Assembly (NCBI GenBank): GCA_038501785.1
Contig: JBAMJR010000332.1
Coordinates: 546,001-610,000, forward strand
Origin: Myoxocephalus aenaeus
Taxonomy: Eukaryota > Chordata > Actinopteri > Perciformes > Cottidae
DNA: 64,000 nucleotides
Direction of reading: 5' to 3'
In this document: in pieces, positions 1-11,385 of the stretch
Position numbering within the stretch: position 1 is the stretch's first letter
Layout of the letters: each line of letters begins with the position of its first letter
The notes under the pieces: generated by a model
Databases searched by the model: none
Told to the model about the DNA's origin: nothing
The model's input: only the letters and a program-made list of their open reading frames with translations
Program-made: the position numbers and the translations under genes

Positions 1-1840
1 CTTTGACGTACGTCCTCCTGTGTTCCAGTTTTCTTTTCATGAATTCTGGACATTTGCAAAGCTGATGACCGATATCCTGGCATAGCATGCAAGGGGTCTT
101 GACCTTTTCATTTGGTGTTGTCTGCTTATTATTTTCCACCACTGTTTGGATGTTGAAGGTGCTGGCTTTGTTTCTTTTGCTTTCCCTTGTGCTCCACTTG
201 TCTTGACAGGATTCAGTTGAATGGAGAGCGAGGAAAGAGGTGATTGGATTGCAGGCGGTTTCGGCCTCCACGGACATGAACTTGGCAAAGTCCTTGAAGC
301 TAGGGAAATCCTTTCCCTCCGTGAGACGCAGTGTCACTTGCCGGTTCCATCGTGAGGCTAGCCACTCTGGCAGTTTCCGCATCAACTTCTGATTTTCCTC
401 ACAATCATTTAGGATGTTTAAGCCTTTTACATGGGGCATAGCCTGCAGACAAGCATTTAAGAAATCTGAGAAATCTCTCAGTCCTTCCGCATCTCTAGAC
501 TGTAGTTTTGACCAGTTCGATAACTTTTCTCTAAAGGCCTTTTGAATGATAAACGGCTGGCCATACCTTTGATTTAGCTTGTTCCAAGCATCACTGTAAG
601 CTTCGCTGTCACTACGATAGAATGCCCCTTCTAAGCATTTGTGAGCTGAGCCACCTACATATCTCTTGAGGTAGTGCAGCTTATCGGTAGTGGGAATCTT
701 CTTTCTATCTATAAGGGACATAAATGAAGCCTTCCACTCAACAAAGTCAATTGGATTGCCATTAAATACTGTGGGCTCTGGCATTGGAAGTCTGTTAATA
801 GCAATGCTGTCTTGAACAGCTTGTGCTAGGCAGGATACGTCAATGGGAGGAGATGGAGTGACAACTGTGCGAGGGTGCGTTATTGCAGGGGGAAGGGAGG
901 GAATAGGGTCCTGAAATGACTGAAAGGACTGGGCATCAGACTCCTCTCTCACTTGTCTGTCATATGATTCAAGTCTGGCTTGGGCGGCCTTTAAGTCTTT
1001 CTCAGCTTGTAATCGTTCCAATTCGGCCTTGTGTTTTTCTAATTCCCTCCTGTGTTGTTCCTCTAAAGCTCGAATTTTTTCCTTTTGTCTCTTTTCCTCC
1101 GTTAGCATCTTATATTCAGCTTCCTTAGCAGCTAACTCTGCCGCTGCTTCTGCACGCTTGGCTGCAACACTCGAGTGCATGGAGTGATGACTGCTAGTCA
1201 GTGCTGAGGCAGAGGAGCCATAAATGGACCGGGCATAGTCGGGCTCAAGTAGCTCACGCAAGCGCCGTCCTTCATATTCTGTATCATAATCTCCATTTAC
1301 ACCAGTCAGTCTCTCGTTCAAGATTTTGATAATGTCACTCGTTACTGCTGCACAAGCATCAACTTTACGCCTTAGCTCAGTATCAGGCGGGCCGCACTCT
1401 CTCAATTCATCATACACTTTCATGACATCCATTTTCCTTATTTCCAAATTGTCTGCGAGGGATGCCAAGTGACTTTCTGTTAGCTCAGATTTTAGTTCCT
1501 GACGTGTTTGACGAGCTTGGGCTTTCCACTGTTCGTAAAGTCTAACAAGTCTCCTTATCCGTTTGCTCTGCTCTTCTTTACGGTATGCTAGCATCTTTTC
1601 AGTGGGAACTCTCGCCCGTTCAGGACGTCTAAGAGCTAAATCTGTATCATCATCTTCATCACTTAAAAGTTCAGCAAGAATCTTCTGTTTGTTTTGCAAA
1701 GACTCTTTTAATTCGTGTCTAACAGCCCCTTGTTCTGTTTCCTTTTCTAGCATTTCCTTGTAATTCTGAATTACCTTTCGAAGGATTTCGATCTGTTGCT
1801 CTTTATCCTTGCTGCGCGAAGCAGCATCGTTTCCCTCCAT
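1..1840 (-). CDS. BEL/Pao-type retrotransposon gag-like protein, 3' part cut off by the window edge
   Basis: An open frame runs without a stop from an ATG at 1838-1840 down to the window start, about 613 codons. The N-terminal 200 residues are charged and helical. Residues about 234-293 are an Ala/Glu/Lys/Arg-rich coiled coil. From about residue 350 the sequence matches the DUF1759-type gag region of BEL/Pao elements, with a P-x-F-x-G-x-P-x-x-F-x-x-W-x-x-F pattern (read as PEPTVFNGNPIDFVEWKASF). A CCHC zinc knuckle, C-x2-C-x4-H-x4-C (CMLCQDIGHQLCKC), lies near residues 582-597 (plus-strand 50-95). Protease, reverse transcriptase and integrase would follow beyond the window. The intact frame suggests a fairly young insertion. 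In such elements this part coats the RNA and forms the particle. A domesticated gag gene is a less likely alternative, testable from the missing downstream part. Confidence 0.85.
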   Translation of the reverse strand, partial: MEGNDAASRSKDKEQQIEILRKVIQNYKEMLEKETEQGAVRHELKESLQNKQKILAELLSDEDDDTDLALRRPERARVPTEKMLAYRKEEQSKRIRRLVRLYEQWKAQARQTRQELKSELTESHLASLADNLEIRKMDVMKVYDELRECGPPDTELRRKVDACAAVTSDIIKILNERLTGVNGDYDTEYEGRRLRELLEPDYARSIYGSSASALTSSHHSMHSSVAAKRAEAAAELAAKEAEYKMLTEEKRQKEKIRALEEQHRRELEKHKAELERLQAEKDLKAAQARLESYDRQVREESDAQSFQSFQDPIPSLPPAITHPRTVVTPSPPIDVSCLAQAVQDSIAINRLPMPEPTVFNGNPIDFVEWKASFMSLIDRKKIPTTDKLHYLKRYVGGSAHKCLEGAFYRSDSEAYSDAWNKLNQRYGQPFIIQKAFREKLSNWSKLQSRDAEGLRDFSDFLNACLQAMPHVKGLNILNDCEENQKLMRKLPEWLASRWNRQVTLRLTEGKDFPSFKDFAKFMSVEAETACNPITSFLALHSTESCQDKWSTRESKRNKASTFNIQTVVENNKQTTPNEKVKTPCMLCQDIGHQLCKCPEFMKRKLEHRRTYVK

Positions 1841-2054
1841 TTTCGTTAGCTCCGTTAGTCTTCCTCCGTCTTCTTGCTACTTTTACCACGTCACCGTCTT
1901 CAATTCACCGCTGCCCTATCCATTTCCTCCATAAAAGTGTCTCTTTCCACAGTAGAAGTTGTCCTTTTAATCCGTGTTTCTTCCTGTAGAAATTGTCCTT
2001 TTAATCCGTGTGTTTCTTCATGCAGCAGGTGAGCTGGAGAGGTCTTGCTCTTAC

Positions 2055-2235
2055 TGTAACGGATCCCCGTATATAGAGTGGCGTGAAACTTACTGCTGGT
2101 GAAATTACTCCTTTATTGTTCTTCTTTATGGGTCAACATACATCCATTGAACTTGTACTATCACCACCGTAAGAGCATTAGCCTCATACGGGTCCATTAA
2201 ATTATTACTTTTTTACGGCGCATCTGTCCGTGACA
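2055..2235 (-). repeat. Possible 5' LTR of the BEL/Pao element
   Basis: Read on the minus strand this 181-bp stretch begins TGTCAC and ends GTTACA, so it has TG...CA ends. It contains an AATAAA-like signal and a TATATA stretch, and lies about 215 bp upstream of the gag ATG. Against the call: it is short for a BEL LTR, and no clear primer binding site starting with TGG follows directly. Seeing the second LTR outside the window would settle it. Confidence 0.35.
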
Positions 2236-3267
2236 ACAAACTCCGTCGCCGTACCATCAAGTTAAAGTTCAAACATAAAACAAAACTGCACTTCCTTTTA
2301 CCTTTTCAAAATAAAAGGTCAAATTTATCTATTTAAGAGAAAGTAGCACAAAGCCTCTATAAACTCTTCAAACAATACAATATAAACATCTTGGCATATG
2401 TCAAGAACCAATAAGACAAATGCAAAGTAGGCAATCAACACAAAACAATAAACCTTCCATGGGGTTATTTACACCGAACAACACAGTTTTTTGATTGAAA
2501 GTCATTTTAACACCCAAATGCTGTGTTCTAGTATGAATTGTGGTGCATATTCCGATTCTTTAGGTCCTAATCTTTCCCAAAAGGTGTCTTATTAGTATGT
2601 GGGCTGTTGTTAGGGCACCATAATACAGTTTGAAAAACTCGGTGACCGCTCAAGGAGGCATTTTTGGGAAATCTTGCTGGATGTTCATAGTTATGATCAA
2701 AATATCTTTTAAAAGTGATTTTTTTGCAGATATACATTTTTTTCCCAAGACGTTGCTGAACAAATACATACAATAAACACAAGTATTGGAATTAATTTGG
2801 GGTTCCTACGACGACTCAAACACAGGGAAAAAGAAAAGAAAAAGCCTAGAGCCGAAATTGGCTCTACCTGGCATAAAGGGTTAAAGCTGATTCTGATTCT
2901 GATAAGACTGGCTTCAGCCCAAACTATGCACTGTGGACTGAGGATCATTGTGTGTGCTTAAGTGTTGTTGCAGCTGTAGCTGATGCTGCTGTTCTATGAG
3001 ACATACAACCACTCATTGGATTTGACATTAACTCATGTGGATAAAACATTTCCTTTTATGCATGTATATGTTCGTGACAACATGAGTCTCCAAAATATTT
3101 CTCCTCCTACAAGCTGCATTCGCTCTCCTGACCACCAGTGGGCGACTCCTCTGGTTGTATAGAAGTCTATGCTTCATGTCTTAAAGCTGCATTCTCTCTC
3201 CTGGCCACCAACAAATGTTTTACTGTGTAGCTGAGCCAGGGCTCAGATGTTCAGCTCCCACTTGAGA
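2236..3267. other. Intergenic stretch, no gene seen
   Basis: I see no convincing coding exon here. The stretch holds AT-rich single-copy-looking DNA and, at 3110-3215, two imperfect copies of a GCTGCATTC-CTCTCCTG-CCACCA segment about 75 bp apart, which looks like a dispersed fish repeat. The small open frames are in no recognisable family. Confidence 0.5.
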
Positions 3268-3329
3268 CAGCTGCCATTCAGAATATGATGATTTCTTTCT
3301 ATTTCTATTGTTTTATATCTCTGAGTCAC
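3268..3329 (+). promoter_or_regulatory. 62-bp echo of the mucin promoter region
   Basis: These bases match, with only a few differences, the stretch just upstream of the TATA boxes of mucin gene 1 (about 13815-13875) and gene 2 (about 30936-31005). Shared landmarks are CAGCTGCCATTCAGAATATG and TATCTCTGAGTCAC. The match ends where a SINE-like sequence begins, so the TATA box and first exon are not present. It probably marks the remains of a third copy of the gene's 5' end, about 1 kb before the isolated Thr/Ala/Pro array. Confidence 0.55.
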
Positions 3330-3395
3330 AGCCAGGGCTCAAACCACTGACCCTATGATTGAAAGATGGACATGCTAACCATTGAGCCACAGTCA
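3325..3395 (-). repeat. tRNA-derived SINE-like head
   Basis: On the minus strand there is an A-box-like TGGCTCAATGGTTAG (3375-3389) followed about 30 bases later by a B-box-like GGTTTGAGCCC (3335-3345), the layout of a RNA polymerase III promoter in a tRNA-derived SINE. The stem pairing of a functional tRNA is not evident, so it is called a SINE piece, not a tRNA gene. Confidence 0.4.
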
Positions 3396-3701
3396 AAATT
3401 GATTGTGGCACTGACATTACTAAACATATTGCCCAACTGCGAGGGAATCTGCAGAGGAGAGCCCAGGCAGATAAACAGTGGGCTGATGTCTGAATTGTTG
3501 GTCTTTATGTTTCCAGTTTATTGCAGAAATACCTTAAAATAGGTATTATCATCCAAAAAGCTTCACCAATGATTTAAACATAGAGAAATATTGTTATTAT
3601 GTATGCATTATTATGCTATGATTTTACTGCTCCGGCCCACACCTGGCCGTACCTGGAGTTGTAAAGTATAAAAAAAAAATGTATATATAATATCCAATAC
3701 A

Positions 3702-3708
<7 letters not shown>

Positions 3709-3759
<51 letters not shown>

Positions 3760-3765
3760 TATATA

Positions 3766-3797
<32 letters not shown>

Positions 3798-3816
3798 CAT
3801 ATATTATATATTATAT
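3709..3816. repeat. (TA)n microsatellite
   Basis: A nearly pure run of alternating T and A, interrupted by one short T run and a few C bases. Confidence 0.95.
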
Positions 3817-3891
3817 ACAATATAATATACATGTCAGGACTCTGTCGCTTCTCTGTGTCTCTTGTGTCCCGTCTGTTCTCTGTACATACGT

Positions 3892-3893
<2 letters not shown>

Positions 3894-3925
<32 letters not shown>
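3894..3925. repeat. (TG)n microsatellite
   Basis: About 16 TG dinucleotides in a row, 80 bp after the (TA)n tract. Confidence 0.95.
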
Positions 3926-3931
<6 letters not shown>

Positions 3932-4082
3932 CGTGGGCGTGGCTTCCACAATCATCTCATCCGTCATCCTGTGGAATGTGACCCAAGTAATCGGCTCGTC
4001 ACAGTTTGTATTCAGCAGAATTATTATTGTGTAGTTCTGCCATGAGTCAACACGTACGTCACAGGATCGGCAGCATGTTTGA

Positions 4083-4338
4083 TTGACAGGTGAACAGACT
4101 CTGCGGCCGAATGAATGCATCCTGATAATACACTAAATATAATAACAGGACAGACGGTCGCTGCCCGTTAATTAAGATGCAGGATGAAAGAAAAAATACT
4201 AAACTGAAGAGACAAAATATTTAGTTTGTGGGTCAAACACTTCAACATGCCATGGCCCTGCTGATGCCCCTCCTCTCTACCTCCTTCTGCTTCATGGATC
4301 GTGGTTATCTGAATCATGGTCCATGCCTACTACTCATA
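4083..4338 (+). repeat. Rearranged piece of an interspersed repeat also present at 11.3-12.2 kb
   Basis: The piece joins segments that occur at 11308-11335 (GATTGACAGGTGAACAGACT), at about 12088-12221 (CCCGTTAATTAAG to TTCAAACACTTCAACATG) and at about 11515-11597 (CATGGATCGTGGTTATCTG, GCCTACTACTCAT). The order differs from the 11-12 kb copy. The Thr/Ala/Pro array starts directly at its right edge, so the first about 37 codons of the long open frame at 4228 come from this repeat and not from a signal-peptide exon. Confidence 0.65.
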
Positions 4339-7300
4339 GCCCCCACAACAACAACTGCTGCGGCCACAACAACAACTGCGGCTCCAACCACAACAACAAC
4401 TGCAGCACCCACAACAACAACTGCGGCACCAACAACAACAACTGCGGCCCCAACAACAACAACTGCGGCCCCAACAACAACAACTGCGGCCCCCACAACA
4501 ACAACTGCAGCCCTGACAACAACAACTGCGGCCCCCACAACAACTGCGGCCCCAACAACAACAACTTCGGCCCCCACAACAACAACTGCAGCCCTGACAA
4601 CAACAACTGCGGCCCCCACAACAACAACTGCGGCCCCAACAACAACTACTGCGGCCCCAACAACGACAACTGCGGGCCCCACAAGAACAACTGCGGCCTC
4701 AACAACAACAACTGCGGCCCCAACAACAACTACTGCGGCCCCCACAACAACAAATGCGGCCCCAACAACAACAACTGCGGCCCCAACAACGACAACTGCG
4801 GGCCCCACAAGAACAACTGCGGCCTCAACAACAACAACTGCGGCCCCAACAACAACTGCGGCCACAACAACAACTGCAGCACCCACAACAACAACTGCGG
4901 CCCCAACAACGACAACTGCGGCCCCCACAACAACAACTGCAGCCCCGACAACAACAACTGCGGCCCCCACAACAACTGCGGCCCCAACAACAACAACTGC
5001 GGCCCCTACAACGACAACTGCTGCCCCAACAACGACAACTGCGGCTCCAACCACAACAACAACTGCAGCACCCACAACAACAACTGCGGCTCCAACCACA
5101 ACAACAACTGCAGCACCCACAACAACAACTGCGGCACCAACAACAACAACTGCGGGCCCCACAACAACAACTGCGGCCCCAACAACAACAACTGCTGCCC
5201 CAACAACGACAACTGCGGGCCCCACAACAACAACTGCGGCCCCAACAACAACAACTGCGGCCCCCACAACAACAACTGCAGCCCTGACAACAACAACTGC
5301 GGCCCCCACAACAACTGCGGCCCCAACAACAACAACTTCGGCCCCCACAACAACAACTGCGGCCCCAACAACAACAACTGCGGCCCCAACAACGACAACT
5401 GCGGGCCCCACAACAACAACTGCGGCCTCAACAACAACAACTGCGGCCCCAACAACAACTACTGCGGCCCCCACAACGACAACTGCGGCCCCAACAACAA
5501 CTGCGGCCACAACAACAACTGCAGCACCCACAACAACAACTGCAGCCCCGACAACAACAACTGCGGCCCCCACAACAACTGCGGCCCCAACAACAACAAC
5601 TGCGGCCCCTACAACGACAACTGCTGCCCCAACAACGACAACTGCAGCCCCCACAACATCTACGGCCCCGACAACGACAACTGCGGCCCCGACAACAACT
5701 GCGGCCCCAACAACAACAACTGAGGCACCAACATCAACAACTGCAGCCCCTACGACAACTGTGGCCCCCACAACAACAACTGCGGCCTCAACAACAACAA
5801 CTGCGGCCCCAACAACAACAACTGCGGCCCCCACAACGACAACTGCGGCCCCAACAACAACAACTGCAGCCCCCACAACAACAACTGCGGCCCCCACAAC
5901 AACTGCGGCCCCAACAACAACAACAACTGCGGCCCCAACAACAACAACTGCAGCCCCCACAACAACAACTGCGGCCCCCACAACAACTGCGGCCCCAACA
6001 ACAACAACTTCGGCCCCCACAACAACAACTGCGGCCCCAACAACAACAACTGCGGCCCCCACAACGACAACTGCGGCCCAAACAACAACAACTGCAGCCC
6101 CCACAACAACAACTGCGGCCCCCACAACAACTGCGGCCCCAACAACAACAACAACTCCGGCCCCCACAACGACAACTGCAGCCCACACAACAACAACTGC
6201 GGCCCCCACAACAACAACTGCGGCCCCAACAACGACAACTGCGGGCCTCACAACAACAACTGCGGCCTCAACAACAACAACTGCGGCCCCAACAACAACA
6301 ACTGCGGCCCCAACAACGACAACTGCGGCACCCACAACAACTGCGGCCCCAACAACAACAACTTCGGCCCCCACAACAACAACTGCGGCCCCAACAACAA
6401 CAACTTCGGCCCCCACAACAACAACTGCGGCCCCAACAACAACAACTGCAGCCCCCACAACAACCACTGCGGCCCCTACAACAACTGCGGCCCCAACAAC
6501 AACAACAACTGCGGCCCCAACAACAACAACTGCAGCCCCCACAACAACAACTGCGGCCCCCACAACAACTGCGGCCCCAACAACAACAACTTCGGCCCCC
6601 ACAACAACAACTGCGGCCCCAACAACAACAACAACTTCGGCCCCCACAACGACAACTGCAGCCCCCACAACAACAACTGCGGCCCCCACAACAACTGCGG
6701 CCCCAACAACAACAACAACTTCGGCCCCCACAACAACAACTGCGGCCCCCACAACAACAACTGCGGCCCCAACAACGACAACTGCGGGCCCCACAACAAC
6801 AACTGCGGCCTCAACAACAACAACTGCGGCCCCAACAACAACAACTGCGGCCCCAACAACGACAACTGCGGCCCCCACAACAACAACTGCTGCGGCCACA
6901 ACAACAACTGCGGCTCCAACCACAACAACAACTGCGGCCCCAACAACGACAACTGCGGGCTCCACAACAACAACTGCGGCCCCAACAACAACAACTGCGG
7001 CCCCAACAACAACTGCAGCACCCACAAAAACAACTGCAGCCCCCACAACAACTGCGGCCCCCACAACAACTGCGGCCCCAACAACAACAACAACTGCGGC
7101 CCCAACAACAACAACTGCAGCCCCCACAACAACAACTGCGGCCCCCACAACAACTGCGGCCCCAACAACAACAACTTCGGCCCCCACAACAACAACTGCG
7201 GCCCCAACAACAACAACTGCGGCCCCCACAACGACAACTGCGGCCCAAACAACAACAACTGCAGCCCCCACAACAACAACTGCGGCCCCCACAACAACTG

Positions 7301-7929
7301 CCGCCCCAACAACAACAACAACTTCGGCCCCCACAACGACAACTGCAGCCCCCACAACAACAACTGCGGCCCCCACAACAACAACTGCGGCCCCAACAAC
7401 AACAACTGCGGGCCCCACAACAACAACTGCGGCCTCAACAACAACAACTGCGGCCCCAACAACAACAACTGCGGCCCCAACAACGACAACTGCGTCCCCC
7501 ACAACAACAACTGCTGCGGCCACAACAACAACTGCGGCTCCAACCACAACAACAAATGCGGCACCAACAACAACAACTGCGGCCCCAACAACGACAACTG
7601 CGGGCCCCACAACAACAACTGCGGCCCCAACAACAACAACTGCGGCCCCAACAACAACTGCAGCACCCACAACAACAACTGCGGCCCCAACAACGACAAC
7701 TGCGGCCCCCACAACAACAACTGCGGCCCCCACAACAACAACTGCAGCCCCGACAACAACAACTGCGGCCCCCACAACAACTGTGGCCCCCACAACAACA
7801 ACTGCGGCCTCAACAACAACAACTGCGGCCCCAACAACGACAACTGCGGCCCCAACAACAACAACTGCAGCACCCACAACAACAACTGCGGCCCCAATAA
7901 CGACAATTTCTTTTCACTGCTTCAATTGA
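4228..7929 (+). pseudogene. Isolated Thr/Thr/Thr/Thr/Ala/Ala/Pro mucin-type repeat array, probably a gene fragment
   Basis: An open frame of 1,233 codons is almost entirely TTTTAAP repeats (4339-7903), the same 21-bp unit as in the two mucin genes. Units with three Thr, five Thr, and Ala-to-Ser, Pro-to-Ser or Ala-to-Gly changes are interspersed. Most differences between units fall on third codon positions of this frame and all length changes keep it. The open frame begins in interspersed-repeat sequence and stops 8 codons into another repeat at 7903. I find no signal-peptide exon, no SEA exon and no anchor exon near it. It is best read as a relic or displaced repeat exon of a third gene copy. 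It could still be part of a gene if unseen exons are spliced to it; transcript data would decide. Confidence 0.6.
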
Positions 7930-8144
7930 TTGAATTTCTGATTATGAATAATACATATATACTGATCCGCCCATACACATATTCAAACTCCTAGTTATAT
8001 AGAAATATACACATGCATGTATATACATATAGTACATGATTCATACGCGCATACAGTACATATATCCTCATAAGTATATATTTATTCGTAAATATAATTT
8101 GATTGATCTGGGTGATGAAGCACTTAAAATTTGCGGATACATTT
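7903..8144 (+). repeat. Left copy of a 240-bp inverted duplication
   Basis: The sequence is near-identical to the reverse complement of 24845-25088. Shared pieces are CTGCTTCAATTGATTGAATT, TGATCCGCCCATACACATAT and GGGTGATGAAGCACTTAAAA. The Thr/Ala/Pro array ends exactly at its left edge. The copies lie about 17 kb apart in opposite orientation around mucin gene 1. Confidence 0.85.
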
Positions 8145-9224
8145 TCCCAACACATTTAACTTGTCTGATATATTTGCGGCGCTTATGTCTCGCAGCGGGG
8201 GCGGAGTTAAGCTGCGTTCACGGCAACAATGTTACAAAAACGTTGGAATATTCACAACGCGTTTGCTGTGAATGATTAAGGTATTGACTTCCTCATATGT
8301 CTTCATGATCATCTCCTGCTTCTCATCGGAGAAATAAAAAGAGGTTCCTCTGAGTTTATTTGCTATTGTACTGTTAGAAGATCGTGGTGTCAGTGCTCCA
8401 TTATTATCCCTTCTGAAGAGGAGCGGGCACGCGCATTTATCCAGAGGATTGACGTCTGGCTAGAATTAACGAGACCGTTTCAGCGCGGATCAGCCGTGAA
8501 GAAACCCAGATAGCCTGATGTCAATCATCTCGCTAATTTAAGATGGAGATTAGGACATTTGCCTGACTTTGTTTAGCCAGGTACGAAAAATAGGGCCCAG
8601 GTCTACACCTTGTTCTGTTATTAAACAAACTAAACGGCCGTATTTTATTGATCTTATCCACACACAGCTTGTCATTTCTGTCTCTACATGGTCGCGTTAA
8701 CACTTCTCCTTTGATCTGCGTCGCGCACAGCGGAGTTCCGCCCTGAAGCGCACAGACACGTGCGCGCGCACACACAGGTGAGCGCTGAGCACACAGCAGC
8801 GGACAGAGAGCATCGAAAAATATGTCGCGTGAAAAGCAGACCTATATCTGCGTTTTAAACGCTCCCAGGGTGAAGATGGCAACAGCAGCTCTCCTGTGAG
8901 GAGCACCGGAGCAGCTCTCCTGAACCCGGAGCAGCTCTCCTGCTCAGGTGAAAGAGCCAAAGTGCTCGTGTCTTGTACCAACAATGAGCTGCTGGCTTCA
9001 CATATTACAAAAGTACAAAGTACACGGATATAAAACTAAGTCATTAATAAATACATGGAGAAAAGCCGGTACTTTCAGGTAAATGTTTACGTTATGCCGT
9101 TAACAGGTTACGCTTGCGCATGCGTGACTCGACTTCTGGCTCTTTGCCAGAAGTCTCCGTGACGTCCTTCCTGCTGCTGCGTCTCTTAAAACAGAAATCA
9201 GATCTCAGATCAACGTTGATAAAA
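8145..9224. other. Intergenic, with a Harbinger-like element end at 8575-8598
   Basis: No gene is seen. The 24 bases at 8575-8598 (AGCCAGGTACG to ATAGGGCCC) recur exactly at 25656-25679 in the same orientation and look like the terminal inverted repeat of a PIF/Harbinger-type DNA transposon. The surrounding GC-rich stretch 8690-9000 has no recognisable open frame. Confidence 0.5.
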
Positions 9225-9425
9225 GATGTGTAGAGGCTCACTGCTCCACTAATACTGATGCAACCTGATGCTCACATATCTGCACTCATTCTGTTTTGTT
9301 TGGCAAAAAAATAAATAGCTTATTGTTTTCCACAATGAGCTATTTAGTAGTAACTAAATATTAGTTATTTTTTGCACAGATATAACTTTATTTTCATTGT
9401 TCTAAGTGATTGCAATTTACAAATA
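9225..9425 (+). repeat. Copy of a dispersed repeat, inverted relative to 12660-12898
   Basis: Shared segments in opposite orientation include GATGTGTAGAGG, TCTGCACTCATTCTGTTTTG and TAGTTATTTTTTGCACAGAT. The two copies have diverged by small insertions and substitutions, so this is an old repeat family and not a recent event. The family was not recognised. Confidence 0.7.
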
Positions 9426-10165
9426 AAAAAATGTCTGATGGAGCAATCTGATTTACTTGAAAGTGATTGCAATTTTCTTTATTCTGTTATTTATAAAAGC
9501 ACAGATGGAGTCACAAAATGAAGTTATTTACAGAAAAAGTTTGAGAACCACTACTTTAAGTGTTTGTGTTGGAACCACGTACGAAGAATACCGCCCAGAC
9601 CTCTGAATCCTGTTCAGTCACTTTTGTATGAGTTATGGTCATTGGTGCAATAGAAAGAATGTAAAAGAACAAATCTGGAACTGCATGTTTGAGACAACTT
9701 GATGAACTGAAATGAACACAATTTTGAAACTCGTTACCTTGAAAGGAAAACAGACCACCAGGATGCATTACTCTCTCCTTCCTCCTACATGGAGATGTGC
9801 TGTGAAGCTCCACTCAAAGTCCAGGAGAATTGTTAGAAGGGTGTCCACATGGGGATTCACAGCTGCTGCCTTCTTCTGGACACCAGCTTCCCTGGATGAC
9901 CTTTGTCCCCCTTTCCTGGTTGAGACCAATGAAGCACCTACACATGTAATAACAGAGAAAGCATATCTATATTAGGTGTGGTATGTACAGAGTATTTGCA
10001 CTCAATACATTAGAATAAACAAATACAAATTCTAAGTTAGATTTTACAACATCAATTAGGGATCCTATTGTACTTGGGAACTTTATTTTAACCTTCATTT
10101 AACAGTAATTGAATCTAAATTAAACTAACAAAGCGAATGCTATAGGTTAGCGATAGCTGAAGTTA
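9426..10165. other. Intergenic stretch, nothing recognised
   Basis: AT-rich DNA. The open frame at 9712-9975 has no recognisable domain and no supporting splice or promoter signals, so no gene is called. Confidence 0.5.
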
Positions 10166-10173
10166 ACATAGCC

Positions 10174-10520
10174 TAGGGTGACCAGATTTGAGTTTGTGAA
10201 AAAGAGGACACTTCGTTCCGGGGGGGGGGGGGAGGAGGAGGACACTTCGTCGCGGGGGGGGGGTAGCCCTAGTGTGTAGCATGCCGTGCATTTACATTTA
10301 CGTTGAGATCGGTCAACCAATGACAGTTCTCTCTACAGTCAGAGCTTGCGCAAGAAGGTGGAACGTGAGGGAGATACCATTTCCAAAACTTGTAAGGGGG
10401 TAATAACTATTTTCCCCGGCGTAGCAAAATCCCGGACGTTTTTGGAATCCCTGCCGGACGCTTTTTTTAGGTCTTGAAAAGAGGACATGTCCGGGAAAAA
10501 GAGGACGTCTGGTCACCCTA
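10174..10520. mobile_element. hAT-type MITE with 8-bp target-site duplication
   Basis: A 347-bp element has perfect 13-bp terminal inverted repeats (TAGGGTGACCAGA) and is flanked by identical 8-bp direct repeats ACATAGCC at 10166-10173 and 10521-10528. An 8-bp duplication is the hallmark of hAT transposition. The interior carries two G runs (about 10219-10231 and 10253-10263) and a repeated AGAGGACA motif near both ends. It has no transposase and would be moved in trans. Confidence 0.88.
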
Positions 10521-10528
10521 ACATAGCC

Positions 10529-11280
10529 GGACCATGCTCCCGTTAGCTAACTTCACTTAGGTTGATTCAATTGCTGAGAAATTAATTCCTGTGACTTTGA
10601 AAATTAAATAACTCTACACGCCGGTGACGCGGTTCGATAGAAAGATAACGATATCAAATGTTGTGACTCCAGGGAGTAGCGTTAAGGTATGCTAGCTAAA
10701 GTTTGCTGAAAGCGTTAGCATGCGTGTTCGCCACAAGTTAACAACAAGTCACATTATCTGCAAAAAATATATACACTACAATGTTAATTCAACACAAAAT
10801 GACTGAACACGGTAATGCTGACTTTGATATTACATTTACCTTGTTCAGTGAACCACCGGGACAGCATGGACTACGGTGTCCTCTGCGGTGTTTGTAGGCC
10901 GGGTGGAGCAGCAGGTGGCGCTCCGTCCACTTCGGTGCTTCAGTTAGAGTCCGTCTTCTCAAATGTCTTATTATTATTCTTCCATCTTGAGTAAAACCAC
11001 GGATCTATGACATCTAAGGCTTTCTTTTCACAGTCTTTATGTTGACTATGTGCTGAATAAGTAGTAGAGACTTGATGCAATGGGATTTTTCAAGTGTAAT
11101 GGGCGGAGTTAGTTAACTGAAAAAGGAAAAAAATACTGTAGTATACTGCAATATGTGACATGTGTTAATTTTTTCCTTCTTCTAAGGCGTCAACTTTTGC
11201 TGTATTTAACTGTATTCAACTGTATTTATGAAGAACAGTACATTACTGTTGAGAAATTCTTGTATTTTTATAGCAATTTG
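10529..11280. other. Intergenic stretch, nothing recognised
   Basis: No gene, repeat array or conserved motif was recognised beyond small AT-rich tracts. Confidence 0.45.
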
Positions 11281-11385
11281 TTACAGTGTATACGTCACAG
11301 GATCGGCAGCACGTTTGATTGACAGGTGAACAGACTCTGCGGACGAAGACATCACTGAAGTGAAGAGGAATGCATCCTTTTGGAA

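Noticed and set aside
3325..3395. A functional tRNA gene
   Set aside because: Only A-box and B-box resemblance is present; I could not fold acceptor and anticodon stems, so a SINE head is more likely.
3611..4120. 169-codon minus-strand frame
   Set aside because: Its centre is translated (TA)n and (TG)n microsatellite; no domain or splice support.
4228..4338. The first 37 codons of the 4228 frame as a signal peptide (hydrophobic MALLMPLL)
   Set aside because: The DNA is part of an interspersed repeat also found at 11.5 and 12.2 kb, so the hydrophobic run is accidental.
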